DNA from: Fidelibacterota bacterium
GTDB taxonomy: Bacteria; Fidelibacterota; UBA2242; JAFGTP01
Assembly: GCA_021734005.1 (NCBI GenBank)
Contig: JAIPJV010000132.1
Coordinates: 1 to 6,194 of the forward strand
Length of the DNA: 6,194 bases
Reading direction: 5' to 3'
Notes under the pieces: generated by a model
Told to the model about the DNA's origin: nothing
The model's database searches: none
The model's input: only the letters and a program-made list of their open reading frames with translations
Translations under genes and position numbers: made by a program
Shown here: in pieces, positions 1-6,194 of the stretch
Layout: every line of letters begins with the position of its first letter
How positions within the stretch are numbered: position 1 is the first letter of the stretch

Positions 1-559
1 CCAGCAAAACCTCGCGCCGGGCTAAAAAAGCTGTCCCCGAAGCCCAAAAAATTTCCTCCGCCTTATTGTACTGGTCATTGTCAACTTCAATGTGTTCAAA
101 AAATCGGCCCCGGGCAAAAGGATAGCCAAAAATATCCATCTCGCCTCCGGCAGCTCCGGAGTAATCAAATTTGCCATGATTTTGATGGGATAATAGTCTG
201 GGCTGGACAGCTGCAATTTTATCGGATGGCTTCATGCGATCCAGAAGATGCTCAAGCCAGCCCTTTTTGTGAAGCGTATCATTATTCAAAATTAGAACAT
301 ATGGTGTATCGGCTGCCCTGATTCCTGCATTGCAGCCTCCGGCAAAACCCAGATTTTCTGTCATTTTGCGGATTTCAACAGCAGGAAATTTACTCTCGAC
401 CATTTCTACGCTGCGGTCTGTTGAGCCATTATCAACGAGAATTACTTTGACTGGGATTGTGGTATTATCTTCAAGTGACCGAAGGCAATCCTGTAATATT
501 TCGACCCCGTTGTAATGGGGAATAATAGCTGTTATTTCAGCTTCCCTGGAAATTGACAA
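1..559 (-). CDS. Family 2 glycosyltransferase (COG1216, rhamnosyltransferase-like), N-terminal 186 residues, truncated by the window edge
   Basis: This is the GT-A catalytic domain of a family 2 glycosyltransferase, which transfers a sugar from a nucleotide-sugar donor to a growing glycan, normally at the cytoplasmic face of the membrane. Visible motifs are ITAIIPHYNG at residues 9-18 (first strand), VDNGSTD at 42-48 (nucleotide binding), ENLGFAGGCNAGI at 68-80 (typical of COG1216 enzymes, with Cys where Asn is common), LNNDT at 91-95 (the DxD-equivalent metal/donor site) and FWASGTAFLARREVL at about 171-185 (acceptor-side region). The start is TTG at 557-559. It is the only usual start codon after the in-frame TGA upstream, and a strong AAGGAGG lies 8 nt before it. 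The gene follows the GT117 stop by 14 nt, so it is probably the next gene of that operon. The C-terminal part lies outside the window. Donor and acceptor sugars cannot be told from sequence; rhamnosyltransferase is only the nearest commonly annotated subgroup. Confidence 0.93.
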   Translation of the reverse strand, partial: MSISREAEITAIIPHYNGVEILQDCLRSLEDNTTIPVKVILVDNGSTDRSVEMVESKFPAVEIRKMTENLGFAGGCNAGIRAADTPYVLILNNDTLHKKGWLEHLLDRMKPSDKIAAVQPRLLSHQNHGKFDYSGAAGGEMDIFGYPFARGRFFEHIEVDNDQYNKAEEIFWASGTAFLARREVLL

Positions 560-567
560 CTGCTGTT

Positions 568-575
568 CCTCCTTT
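568..575 (-). promoter_or_regulatory. Strong ribosome binding site of the GT2, overlapping the GT117 stop codon
   Basis: The minus strand reads AAAGGAGG here, a near-perfect anti-16S match, with 8 nt between GGAGG and the TTG at 559. The TAA stop of the upstream membrane protein (574-576) overlaps the first bases of the site. Ribosomes terminating on the upstream gene therefore sit on the initiation region of the next one, which suggests translational coupling. The site also decides the TTG start, because no ATG or GTG lies between it and the upstream in-frame stop. Confidence 0.88.
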
Positions 576-3468
576 AAGAAGTTGTATCAGCAGTTATTTG
601 ATCTCTCCGGGTTTTGAGATTATTCAGCATACGTTGAGCAGTTTTGTCACCTGGATTTTTTGCTACCCAATCCTTAAGTATATTTACTGCTTTATCATAT
701 TGCTGATTTTTCTCATAAGCCATGACCAGCAATCCCAAAACCTGGGGATTGTCTTTGTTCTGGGCTGAGAGTTCTTCCAATATCTCAATTGCCCGTTCAT
801 AGTCCTCGATGCCATATAAAAGATTCTGGGCATATTTCAATTTTTTATCCAGAGAAGAGTTGCCTTGATCCATATAGGAGTCTATTTTTTCACGTACATT
901 CTGGGGGCCTTCATATTTCTGCATAAGACTATCATAAGGCTGACCAGTTTGTTCGGAAAGTCCTTCCAGAGCCCGATGATATAGCAGGCTGAACTGGATG
1001 GACAGATCTTCATTCCGCATGGGGAAGATTTCTTCAGGCATTCTCTTTTCCATTGCATCCAAAAGGGTAACTACTTCTTTGTAATCCTGGTTCCGCATTC
1101 CTTTGACTGCTAGTTGAAAGAAGCTGGAACGATAATTTCCAACCAGTTTGCGGGCATCATTGTTAAAGTAAACATCCGAGTTATTAAGATTTCTATATTG
1201 ATAAACTTCTAGGATATTTTCTTTCATCTTCTCTTCATTGAGACGGTCAACTTTTTGCGGATAAAGTTTATAAGCCAGGCCTTCCATCTGCAGATAGCCA
1301 GCTTCTCGCAAGCCAATCAAATTATCATGAGAAACAGTAACAGCAAAGTAAATCGGTCTCTCCCAATTATTAGCCTGGATAATCTGCCAGATCATGAGGT
1401 CCTGAACACGAATACCCTGCCCCTGAATAGTTGGTTTCATTTTCCATTTCATGGGCGGTAGCGAATCCGGTGTGCTGGCCTTAACTGTTCGGGCTTCCCA
1501 GCGCTGAGGATGAAGCCGATTTTCTATTTGCTGATCACTGAGACCAACCTTGATTTTTGGTTCGATTGTACGCAGCTGCTTGATATACCAATGAGTGTTA
1601 AGCAGACTGAGATTGACGACTTTGACATCTTTGCGTACCCCCTCGACCTGTTGTATGTACCAGAGCGGAAAAGTGTCATTGTCACCATTTGTGAAAATAA
1701 TTCCGCCTTCTTCACAGGTATTCAAAATATTGTAAGCATAATCCCAGGCAACATAATTGCCGCTTCGGTCATGAGTATGGTAATTTGCTCTGAGCAAATT
1801 GAGGGGCAGCAAAATAATTAGCAGGGCAATCACTGTCCAGGCAAGCGGTTTCTTGAATTTTGCCATTTTTAATTTTTTAGCCTTTCGAATCAATTCCGAG
1901 GCCCCGACTCCGATCCAGATTGAGAAGGCAAAGAAGGAGCCGGTGTAAGAATAATCACGCTCACGAGGCTGGGGATCTTTTTGGTTTAAATATAGCAGAA
2001 TCATGAAGCCTGTAAACAAAAACAGAGCAAGAATGGCCAGAGCGTGTTTTTTGTCTCTTTCAAAATGGCTAAAAGCACCATACAATCCGATCAAGAGAGG
2101 TAATGGTAACAAGAATTTAAACGGATTAACACCACCACCATCCCGTCCGGCAAACTGCCAGAGAAAATAGCGGATATACATTTTTTTGATCTGATAATCC
2201 CAGAGAAAGTAGAGATCACCTCTGTTATTATATTTTTTCCGGGCTTCTGGTGACTGTAGATTTTGGGGATTATTTCGATCAAATATATCAGCGAAAGAGC
2301 GTCGGCCATATTGTTCACGTTCCAGATAGGAAATTGCTCTCTCAATAGTGTCAGGATCATTTTCATCAATAGCCGGATCCTGATTGCTTCGAATAATTAT
2401 CATTGTAAAAGTAGAATATCCAACTGTTACCAGTAAGAGGCTCATCAGAACTACAGCGAGGATGTTTTTCTTTGATTTAACTGCCCATGCTGTAGCAAGC
2501 ACTGCTAGAATTAATACAGTTATCAGCGCTTTCAAACCGCCCCAGTGAATGATTTTGGGGATTCCACGAATTATTCCAGAATTAATAATCAAAAATCCCA
2601 GACTGGCGATAAATGCCATTATAACATTGGTTGAATGCTCTTTATAACGGTCTTTACTGGAATATTTATTAAGTAGTAAATAGCCTCCCATAAAGAGACC
2701 TAGCGTGACTACAGCTATGATCAACATATGCTCGTCAGGATTAGGAACCGAGGAATAGACAACATAAAACAGAATACCTGATATAGCAATACCAATAAAG
2801 ATGTCCCCGACCATCCACCATAGAGAAGAAACTTCATAATATTTAAAATACATGATCACTGCAATCACAAAGATGATCAGCAAACTCAAAAGATGAATCC
2901 CAATAGAGAGGCCAATGATATAAGCGATGAATAACAGGTATCTTTCATGGCCTGATTGTCCGGCTTTTTCTTCCCATCGCAGAGTTAGCCACATTACCAA
3001 AGAAGTCAGAAAAGTAGAAAAAGCATAGACCTCAGCTTCCACAGAATTGAACCAGTGACTATCAGTAAATGCAAAAGTCATTGCTCCAATAAAAGCGCCA
3101 AAATAAACCGACCAACGATTAATATCCCTGGTCATGTCAACATAGCGCTTGAGAAATTTGACAATTATCAAAAAGAGAAAAAGAATAGCCAGAGAGGCTA
3201 CAATCGGAGAAATTAAATTCACCCGGTATCCAATATTATCGCCGAGTGGTAAAATCGAAAAAATCCTGCCTATCAACAAATATAAAGGTGATCCCGGCGG
3301 ATGCGGCACACCTAGAATGTGGGACACAGCAATATATTCGCCACAATCCCAGAAGGAAACAGTCGGCGCTACGGTCAACATCTTGACTATATAAGCGAAT
3401 AGAAAACTAAAAGAGGCCAGGATAATTTTTAAAGGGTCACGTTTGAAGGTATTCTGTAATTTTTTCAT
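574..3468 (-). CDS. DUF2723 / GT117-family polytopic membrane glycosyltransferase with C-terminal TPR-like repeats
   Basis: A 964-residue inner-membrane protein of the DUF2723 family. The eukaryotic relative TMEM260 is a protein O-mannosyltransferase (CAZy GT117), so a GT-C-fold, lipid-sugar-dependent transferase acting on the outer side of the membrane is the likely role; this is family knowledge, not shown here. DUF2723 occupies about residues 15-200, with VSFWDCGEYIA at 37-47 followed by GVPHPPGSPLY at 53-63. The acidic pair D41/E44 in the first external loop is the probable catalytic site. About 13-14 membrane spans are visible between residues 13 and 558. Long loops carry REQYG (384-388), WQFAGRDGG (437-445) and RERDYSYTGSF (502-512), all typical of FCB-group members. 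A soluble part begins at about 560 with FTNGDNDTFPLWY (592-604). Residues about 874-945 form two TPR-like units (DYERAIEILEEL, QYDKAVNILKDW). The ATG start has a modest AGGA 11 nt upstream. The gene is 27 nt downstream of DUF1844. It is full length, with no frameshift seen. Substrate and sugar are unknown. Confidence 0.92.
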   Translation of the reverse strand: MKKLQNTFKRDPLKIILASFSFLFAYIVKMLTVAPTVSFWDCGEYIAVSHILGVPHPPGSPLYLLIGRIFSILPLGDNIGYRVNLISPIVASLAILFLFLIIVKFLKRYVDMTRDINRWSVYFGAFIGAMTFAFTDSHWFNSVEAEVYAFSTFLTSLVMWLTLRWEEKAGQSGHERYLLFIAYIIGLSIGIHLLSLLIIFVIAVIMYFKYYEVSSLWWMVGDIFIGIAISGILFYVVYSSVPNPDEHMLIIAVVTLGLFMGGYLLLNKYSSKDRYKEHSTNVIMAFIASLGFLIINSGIIRGIPKIIHWGGLKALITVLILAVLATAWAVKSKKNILAVVLMSLLLVTVGYSTFTMIIIRSNQDPAIDENDPDTIERAISYLEREQYGRRSFADIFDRNNPQNLQSPEARKKYNNRGDLYFLWDYQIKKMYIRYFLWQFAGRDGGGVNPFKFLLPLPLLIGLYGAFSHFERDKKHALAILALFLFTGFMILLYLNQKDPQPRERDYSYTGSFFAFSIWIGVGASELIRKAKKLKMAKFKKPLAWTVIALLIILLPLNLLRANYHTHDRSGNYVAWDYAYNILNTCEEGGIIFTNGDNDTFPLWYIQQVEGVRKDVKVVNLSLLNTHWYIKQLRTIEPKIKVGLSDQQIENRLHPQRWEARTVKASTPDSLPPMKWKMKPTIQGQGIRVQDLMIWQIIQANNWERPIYFAVTVSHDNLIGLREAGYLQMEGLAYKLYPQKVDRLNEEKMKENILEVYQYRNLNNSDVYFNNDARKLVGNYRSSFFQLAVKGMRNQDYKEVVTLLDAMEKRMPEEIFPMRNEDLSIQFSLLYHRALEGLSEQTGQPYDSLMQKYEGPQNVREKIDSYMDQGNSSLDKKLKYAQNLLYGIEDYERAIEILEELSAQNKDNPQVLGLLVMAYEKNQQYDKAVNILKDWVAKNPGDKTAQRMLNNLKTRRDQITADTTS

Positions 3469-3495
3469 ACTAAAACCAATCCTATTAATTTATGC

Positions 3496-3780
3496 TTACT
3501 CATCCATTTTTTCTTGTACATACATTTTCTTCAACTTAGAAGTTCTCTTGTCAATGTATTTTTTTTCATTTTCATTTAAATTGCCTTCGGTCTTGGCTTG
3601 CAACATTTCCAGCATATTGATCTGTTGTTTGGCCTGATTGAGATTCTTTTCTGTTTTGCCGGTCAGAGGATTCTTTTCCATGCCCAGATTGATTCTGGCA
3701 TTGGTGATAAAAGATTTGACCAGACCTTTGAATAATGTTTCGTGTATTCTTTGATCTCTTGTCCCCATCTTATTCCCCAT
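3496..3780 (-). CDS. DUF1844 domain protein
   Basis: A small, soluble, highly charged protein of 94 residues. Residues about 12-90 fit the DUF1844 pattern: an amphipathic helix (LFKGLVKSFITNARINLGM), then KNPLTGKTEKNLNQAKQQI (36-54), NMLEMLQAKTEGNLNENE (55-72), and a last helix ending in KKMYVQ (84-89). The family core N-P-x-T-G-K-x-E-x-N-L-x-x-A-K, then I-x-x-L-E-M-L-x-x-K-T-x-G-N-L, is well conserved. The function of DUF1844 is unknown. The protein is all-helical with no signal peptide or membrane span, so it is probably cytoplasmic. It is the first gene of the probable operon with the GT117 and GT2. The start is uncertain: ATG at 3780 has no good Shine-Dalgarno, while ATG at 3768 (residue 5) has GGGG 6 nt upstream. 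A start at 3768 would give 90 residues and leave the domain intact. Confidence 0.85.
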   Translation of the reverse strand: MGNKMGTRDQRIHETLFKGLVKSFITNARINLGMEKNPLTGKTEKNLNQAKQQINMLEMLQAKTEGNLNENEKKYIDKRTSKLKKMYVQEKMDE

Positions 3781-3864
3781 CTAAACTTTCATTTTAAATG
3801 AATTAATCAAATATTTATTGCGCTAACTTGGATTTTGTTTCACTATTTATAAAAATTGAAATAT

Positions 3865-3896
3865 AAAAAAACTCAGATTAGGCCTCCTAATTTAAG
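3865..3896 (-). terminator. Probable Rho-independent terminator between recG and the DUF1844-GT117-GT2 genes
   Basis: On the minus strand CTTAAATTAGG, loop AGG, CCTAATCTGAG forms an 11-position stem with one A-C mismatch and one G-T wobble. Seven T residues follow immediately and then an AT-rich stretch. The plus strand has an A-run on one side and no T-run on the other, so it should act only on minus-strand transcription. It lies about 155 nt after the recG stop and about 85 nt before the DUF1844 start. It most simply ends the recG transcript, which would mean the downstream operon needs its own promoter. No convincing sigma-70 or Bacteroidota-type promoter stood out in 3781-3864. The stem is only moderately GC-rich, so efficiency is uncertain. 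Confidence 0.6.
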
Positions 3897-4052
3897 GTCT
3901 AGCCTACATATTTCAAAACTATCACTGAAGCCGTTTAGTTTGTCACTATTTTGCAATTCAAATAGAAAAATTTGCTCCATTATGCATAGTTTTTTATTTT
4001 TTGATAATGGTAAAAATCCACAGGAATTTATCACAGGCTAAGAAGAAATTAA

Positions 4053-6155
4053 CTACAGCACATCTACAAATTTCATATACTGTTTATAATTTTTTAGCAA
4101 ATTTTTCCTAACAGTCTCATGACTTTTCTTGCGCAAATGAGGATCTTTTTTGAGCAAATTTTGGGCTTCTTTATCGGCTTCTTTGAGAATCTTGCGATCT
4201 CGAATTAGATCAGCAATCTTCATTTTTGGATAGCCATGCTGTTTGCTGCTAAAAAACTCACCCGGACCTCGCAATTTTAGATCTTCCCGGGAAATTTGAA
4301 AACCATCACTGGTCGAGCACAAAATATCGATCCGCTTATCAGCTTTTTCGGAACTATTGCGTTCGATGAGAACGCAAACACCATCTTCCTCACCCCGGCC
4401 TACCCGACCTCTCAATTGATGTATCTGAGTTAAACCGTAGCGTTCTGCATTTTCAATGATCATAATATTTGCATTAGGATTATCAACTCCGACTTCAATG
4501 ACCGTAGTACTCACCAGGATATCAATTTCACCATTTTGAAAAGCCTGCATGACTTTTTCTTTTTCCTCATTTTTCATGCGACCGTGCAGGAGAGCCAGTT
4601 CCCGTTCCTGAAATATTTTCTGATTCAAATGTTTGTATCCTTCCTCAGCCGCCTTGAGATCCATTTTTTCCGATTCTTCTATAAGGGGATAGACAACATA
4701 AGCCTGGTGGCCTTCTTCAATTTTTTGGTCAGTATATTGATAGACTTTGGTCAAGGTTTTGGGCTTGACTTTTTTAGTAATGATGCGGCCTTTGCGGGCT
4801 GGGGTTTCATCGATTGTGGAAATATCCATATCACCATACAGAGTCATGCTCATAGTTCTGGGAATAGGCGTGGCAGTCATGACCAGGACGTCCGGGTTGA
4901 GACCTTTCTCTATCAGATCGCCGCGTTGCATAACACCAAAACGATGCTGCTCATCAATTATTACCAGAGTCAATTTTTTGATGACCACCTGATCCTGAAT
5001 TAAGGCATGAGTTCCAACAATCAGGTTGGCCTGATTTTCAGCAATCTGCTCCAATATTTCCTCGCGTTGGCTTTTTTTCTGACCGCCAACCAGCAAAACT
5101 ACATTGATTCCCAGATCGCGGGTCATCTCTTTTAAATTCTGATAATGTTGTTCAGCAAGAATTTCCGTAGGCGCCATAATTGCCGCCTGATAACCATTCC
5201 CAATAGCAATGGCGGCTGCCAGTACAGCCACAACAGTTTTTCCAGAGCCCACATCGCCCTGCACAAGCCGATTCATCACAGCATCAGATTTCATATCCTG
5301 CCAAATCTCTTTGACCACTCGTTTTTGGGCATCCGTGAGTTCAAAGGGCAATTTTTCATATATTCCAGTCAGCAATTTTCCTGGTGATTGATATTCAAAC
5401 TGTTTTTTAACCGCTTTGACACTCTCTCGTTTCAAACCCATGACCAGCTGCAGATAAAATAATTCCTCAAAAATGAATCTTCTGCGGGCCTTTTTTAATT
5501 TTTCTTTAGAATCGGGAAAATGGATCTGCTGAAGGGCAGTTTTTACGGAAGGTAATTCCTGGCTTTGACGAATTTTCTTTGGCAATAACTCTTCAACATC
5601 GATACTATATTTTTCGAAAATTTTGCGGAATAAGCGGCGAAAACCTTTGCTGTTCAAATACATTTTTTTCAATTTGGCAGTGGAAGCGTAGAGCGGAACA
5701 ATTCGGCCGGTATTGATGTTCTCCTCTTCAATTTTATCATAATCAGGATGGATCAGCTCATAGCCTTTGTAGTATTTGATTTTGCCAAAAAAGGCTACGG
5801 TTTCGCCCTCTTTGAACAATTTCTGCATATACTTCGCGCCATTAAACCATTTGCAGCGCATGTAATCGGTTTCGTCTTTGATCAAAAGTTGAAAAAAGCC
5901 GCCCCGCCGGGTTTTGATATAATTTTTGGATTCAATTTTGCCAACTACTGTGACCTGTTGTCCCCGCTTTAGATCAGCAATATTTGCTACTGTACTGCGG
6001 TCCAGATAGCGCCTGGGAAAATGGTACAATAGATCGCCGGCAGTCTCAATATCCAGCTTTTTGAGAGCATGAGCCCGTTTGGGGCCAACGCCCTTGATAA
6101 ATTGCACATCCCGTTCGGAATGAAGGACTTCTTTTGTGTAAATTCGTTCCGACAA
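4053..6155 (-). CDS. recG: ATP-dependent DNA helicase RecG
   Basis: RecG is a monomeric superfamily 2 helicase that binds branched DNA, regresses stalled replication forks and drives branch migration in recombination and repair. At 700 residues it has normal full length (E. coli RecG is 693). Order of parts: helix-hairpin-helix-like segment FIKGVGPKRAHALKKL (19-34); wedge/OB domain from about 60 to 160 (QQVTVVGKIES); Q-like box FELTDAQKRV (271-280); Walker A GDVGSGKT (300-307); Ia APTEILAEQH (328-337); Ib GTHALIQ (381-387); Walker B DEQH (401-404, in DEQHRFG); III TATPIPRT (427-434); IV LLHGRM (522-527); V STTVIEVGVDNP (549-560); VI QIHQLRGRVGRG (577-588); and the RecG-specific translocation region REDLKLRGPGEFFSSKQHG (623-641). 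All catalytic residues are present. The start is TTG at 6153-6155, with only a weak GAGAGA about 9 nt upstream. The in-frame stop TAA at 6192-6194 leaves no ATG, GTG or other TTG before it. The stop is TAG. Its promoter is not resolvable within the 39 nt upstream. Confidence 0.97.
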   Translation of the reverse strand: MSERIYTKEVLHSERDVQFIKGVGPKRAHALKKLDIETAGDLLYHFPRRYLDRSTVANIADLKRGQQVTVVGKIESKNYIKTRRGGFFQLLIKDETDYMRCKWFNGAKYMQKLFKEGETVAFFGKIKYYKGYELIHPDYDKIEEENINTGRIVPLYASTAKLKKMYLNSKGFRRLFRKIFEKYSIDVEELLPKKIRQSQELPSVKTALQQIHFPDSKEKLKKARRRFIFEELFYLQLVMGLKRESVKAVKKQFEYQSPGKLLTGIYEKLPFELTDAQKRVVKEIWQDMKSDAVMNRLVQGDVGSGKTVVAVLAAAIAIGNGYQAAIMAPTEILAEQHYQNLKEMTRDLGINVVLLVGGQKKSQREEILEQIAENQANLIVGTHALIQDQVVIKKLTLVIIDEQHRFGVMQRGDLIEKGLNPDVLVMTATPIPRTMSMTLYGDMDISTIDETPARKGRIITKKVKPKTLTKVYQYTDQKIEEGHQAYVVYPLIEESEKMDLKAAEEGYKHLNQKIFQERELALLHGRMKNEEKEKVMQAFQNGEIDILVSTTVIEVGVDNPNANIMIIENAERYGLTQIHQLRGRVGRGEEDGVCVLIERNSSEKADKRIDILCSTSDGFQISREDLKLRGPGEFFSSKQHGYPKMKIADLIRDRKILKEADKEAQNLLKKDPHLRKKSHETVRKNLLKNYKQYMKFVDVL

Positions 6156-6194
6156 TCTTAAAATTCTCTCACAAATGTATATTGAATTGTTTTA

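Noticed and set aside
1510..1821. 103-codon plus-strand reading frame opposite the GT117 gene
   Set aside because: It is fully antisense to a conserved coding stretch (FTNGDNDTFPLWY region) and shows no family features or ribosome site.
3781..3792. Mini-frame ATG AAA GTT TAG directly abutting the DUF1844 ATG
   Set aside because: Three-codon frames arise easily in AT-rich leaders and there is no ribosome site for it; not enough to call a regulatory upstream frame.
3917..3945. Second possible hairpin (AAACTA ... TAGTTT) downstream of recG
   Set aside because: Six base pairs, all but one A-T, around a loop of more than ten bases, with no T-run; not distinguishable from chance.
4012..4039. Two CACAGG-containing repeats (ATCCACAGG and ATCACAGG) resembling DnaA boxes
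   Set aside because: Neither matches TTATNCACA: one lacks a base and the other has two mismatches. There is no box cluster or origin-type gene nearby.
3856..4041. 61-codon plus-strand reading frame across the intergenic gap
   Set aside because: No Shine-Dalgarno and no recognisable domain; its start lies in the AT-rich stretch beside the terminator and it has no neighbour on that strand.
4536..5003. 155-codon plus-strand reading frame opposite recG
   Set aside because: It lies antisense to the conserved helicase domain of recG; its composition (Phe-rich, no recognisable domain) is that of a shadow frame.

Overview
The window holds the 5' part of one gene and three complete genes, all on the minus strand. 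It is moderately AT-rich and densely coding. In transcription order (high to low coordinates) they are recG (ATP-dependent DNA helicase), a 272-nt gap with a probable Rho-independent terminator, a small DUF1844 protein, a 964-residue polytopic membrane protein of the DUF2723/GT117 family with a C-terminal TPR-like tail, and a family 2 glycosyltransferase that runs off the left edge. No RNA gene, mobile element, CRISPR array or long repeat was seen.

The organism is a bacterium. The large membrane protein has segments typical of DUF2723 proteins from the Fibrobacteres-Chlorobi-Bacteroidetes (FCB) superphylum (REQYG, WQFAGR, RERDYSYTGSF, FTNGDNDTFPLWY). That points to Bacteroidota or a related lineage such as Cloacimonadota, Marinimicrobia or Calditrichota. 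This is inferred from family distribution; there is no phylogenetic marker precise enough to name the phylum.

DUF1844, GT117 and GT2 are separated by only 27 and 14 nt and look like one operon. The Shine-Dalgarno sequence of the GT2 overlaps the GT117 stop codon, so their translation may be coupled. The likely theme is surface or exported-protein glycosylation: the GT117 resembles lipid-sugar-dependent GT-C enzymes, and the soluble GT2 could build a glycan on the cytoplasmic side. recG belongs to the general DNA repair machinery and appears to be insulated from the downstream operon by the terminator.

Two of the four genes (recG and the GT2) start with TTG. Nothing in the window is a clear new system. 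The points most worth a second look are the DUF1844-GT117-GT2 linkage and the terminator region, where a 35-codon reading frame ends inside the hairpin.
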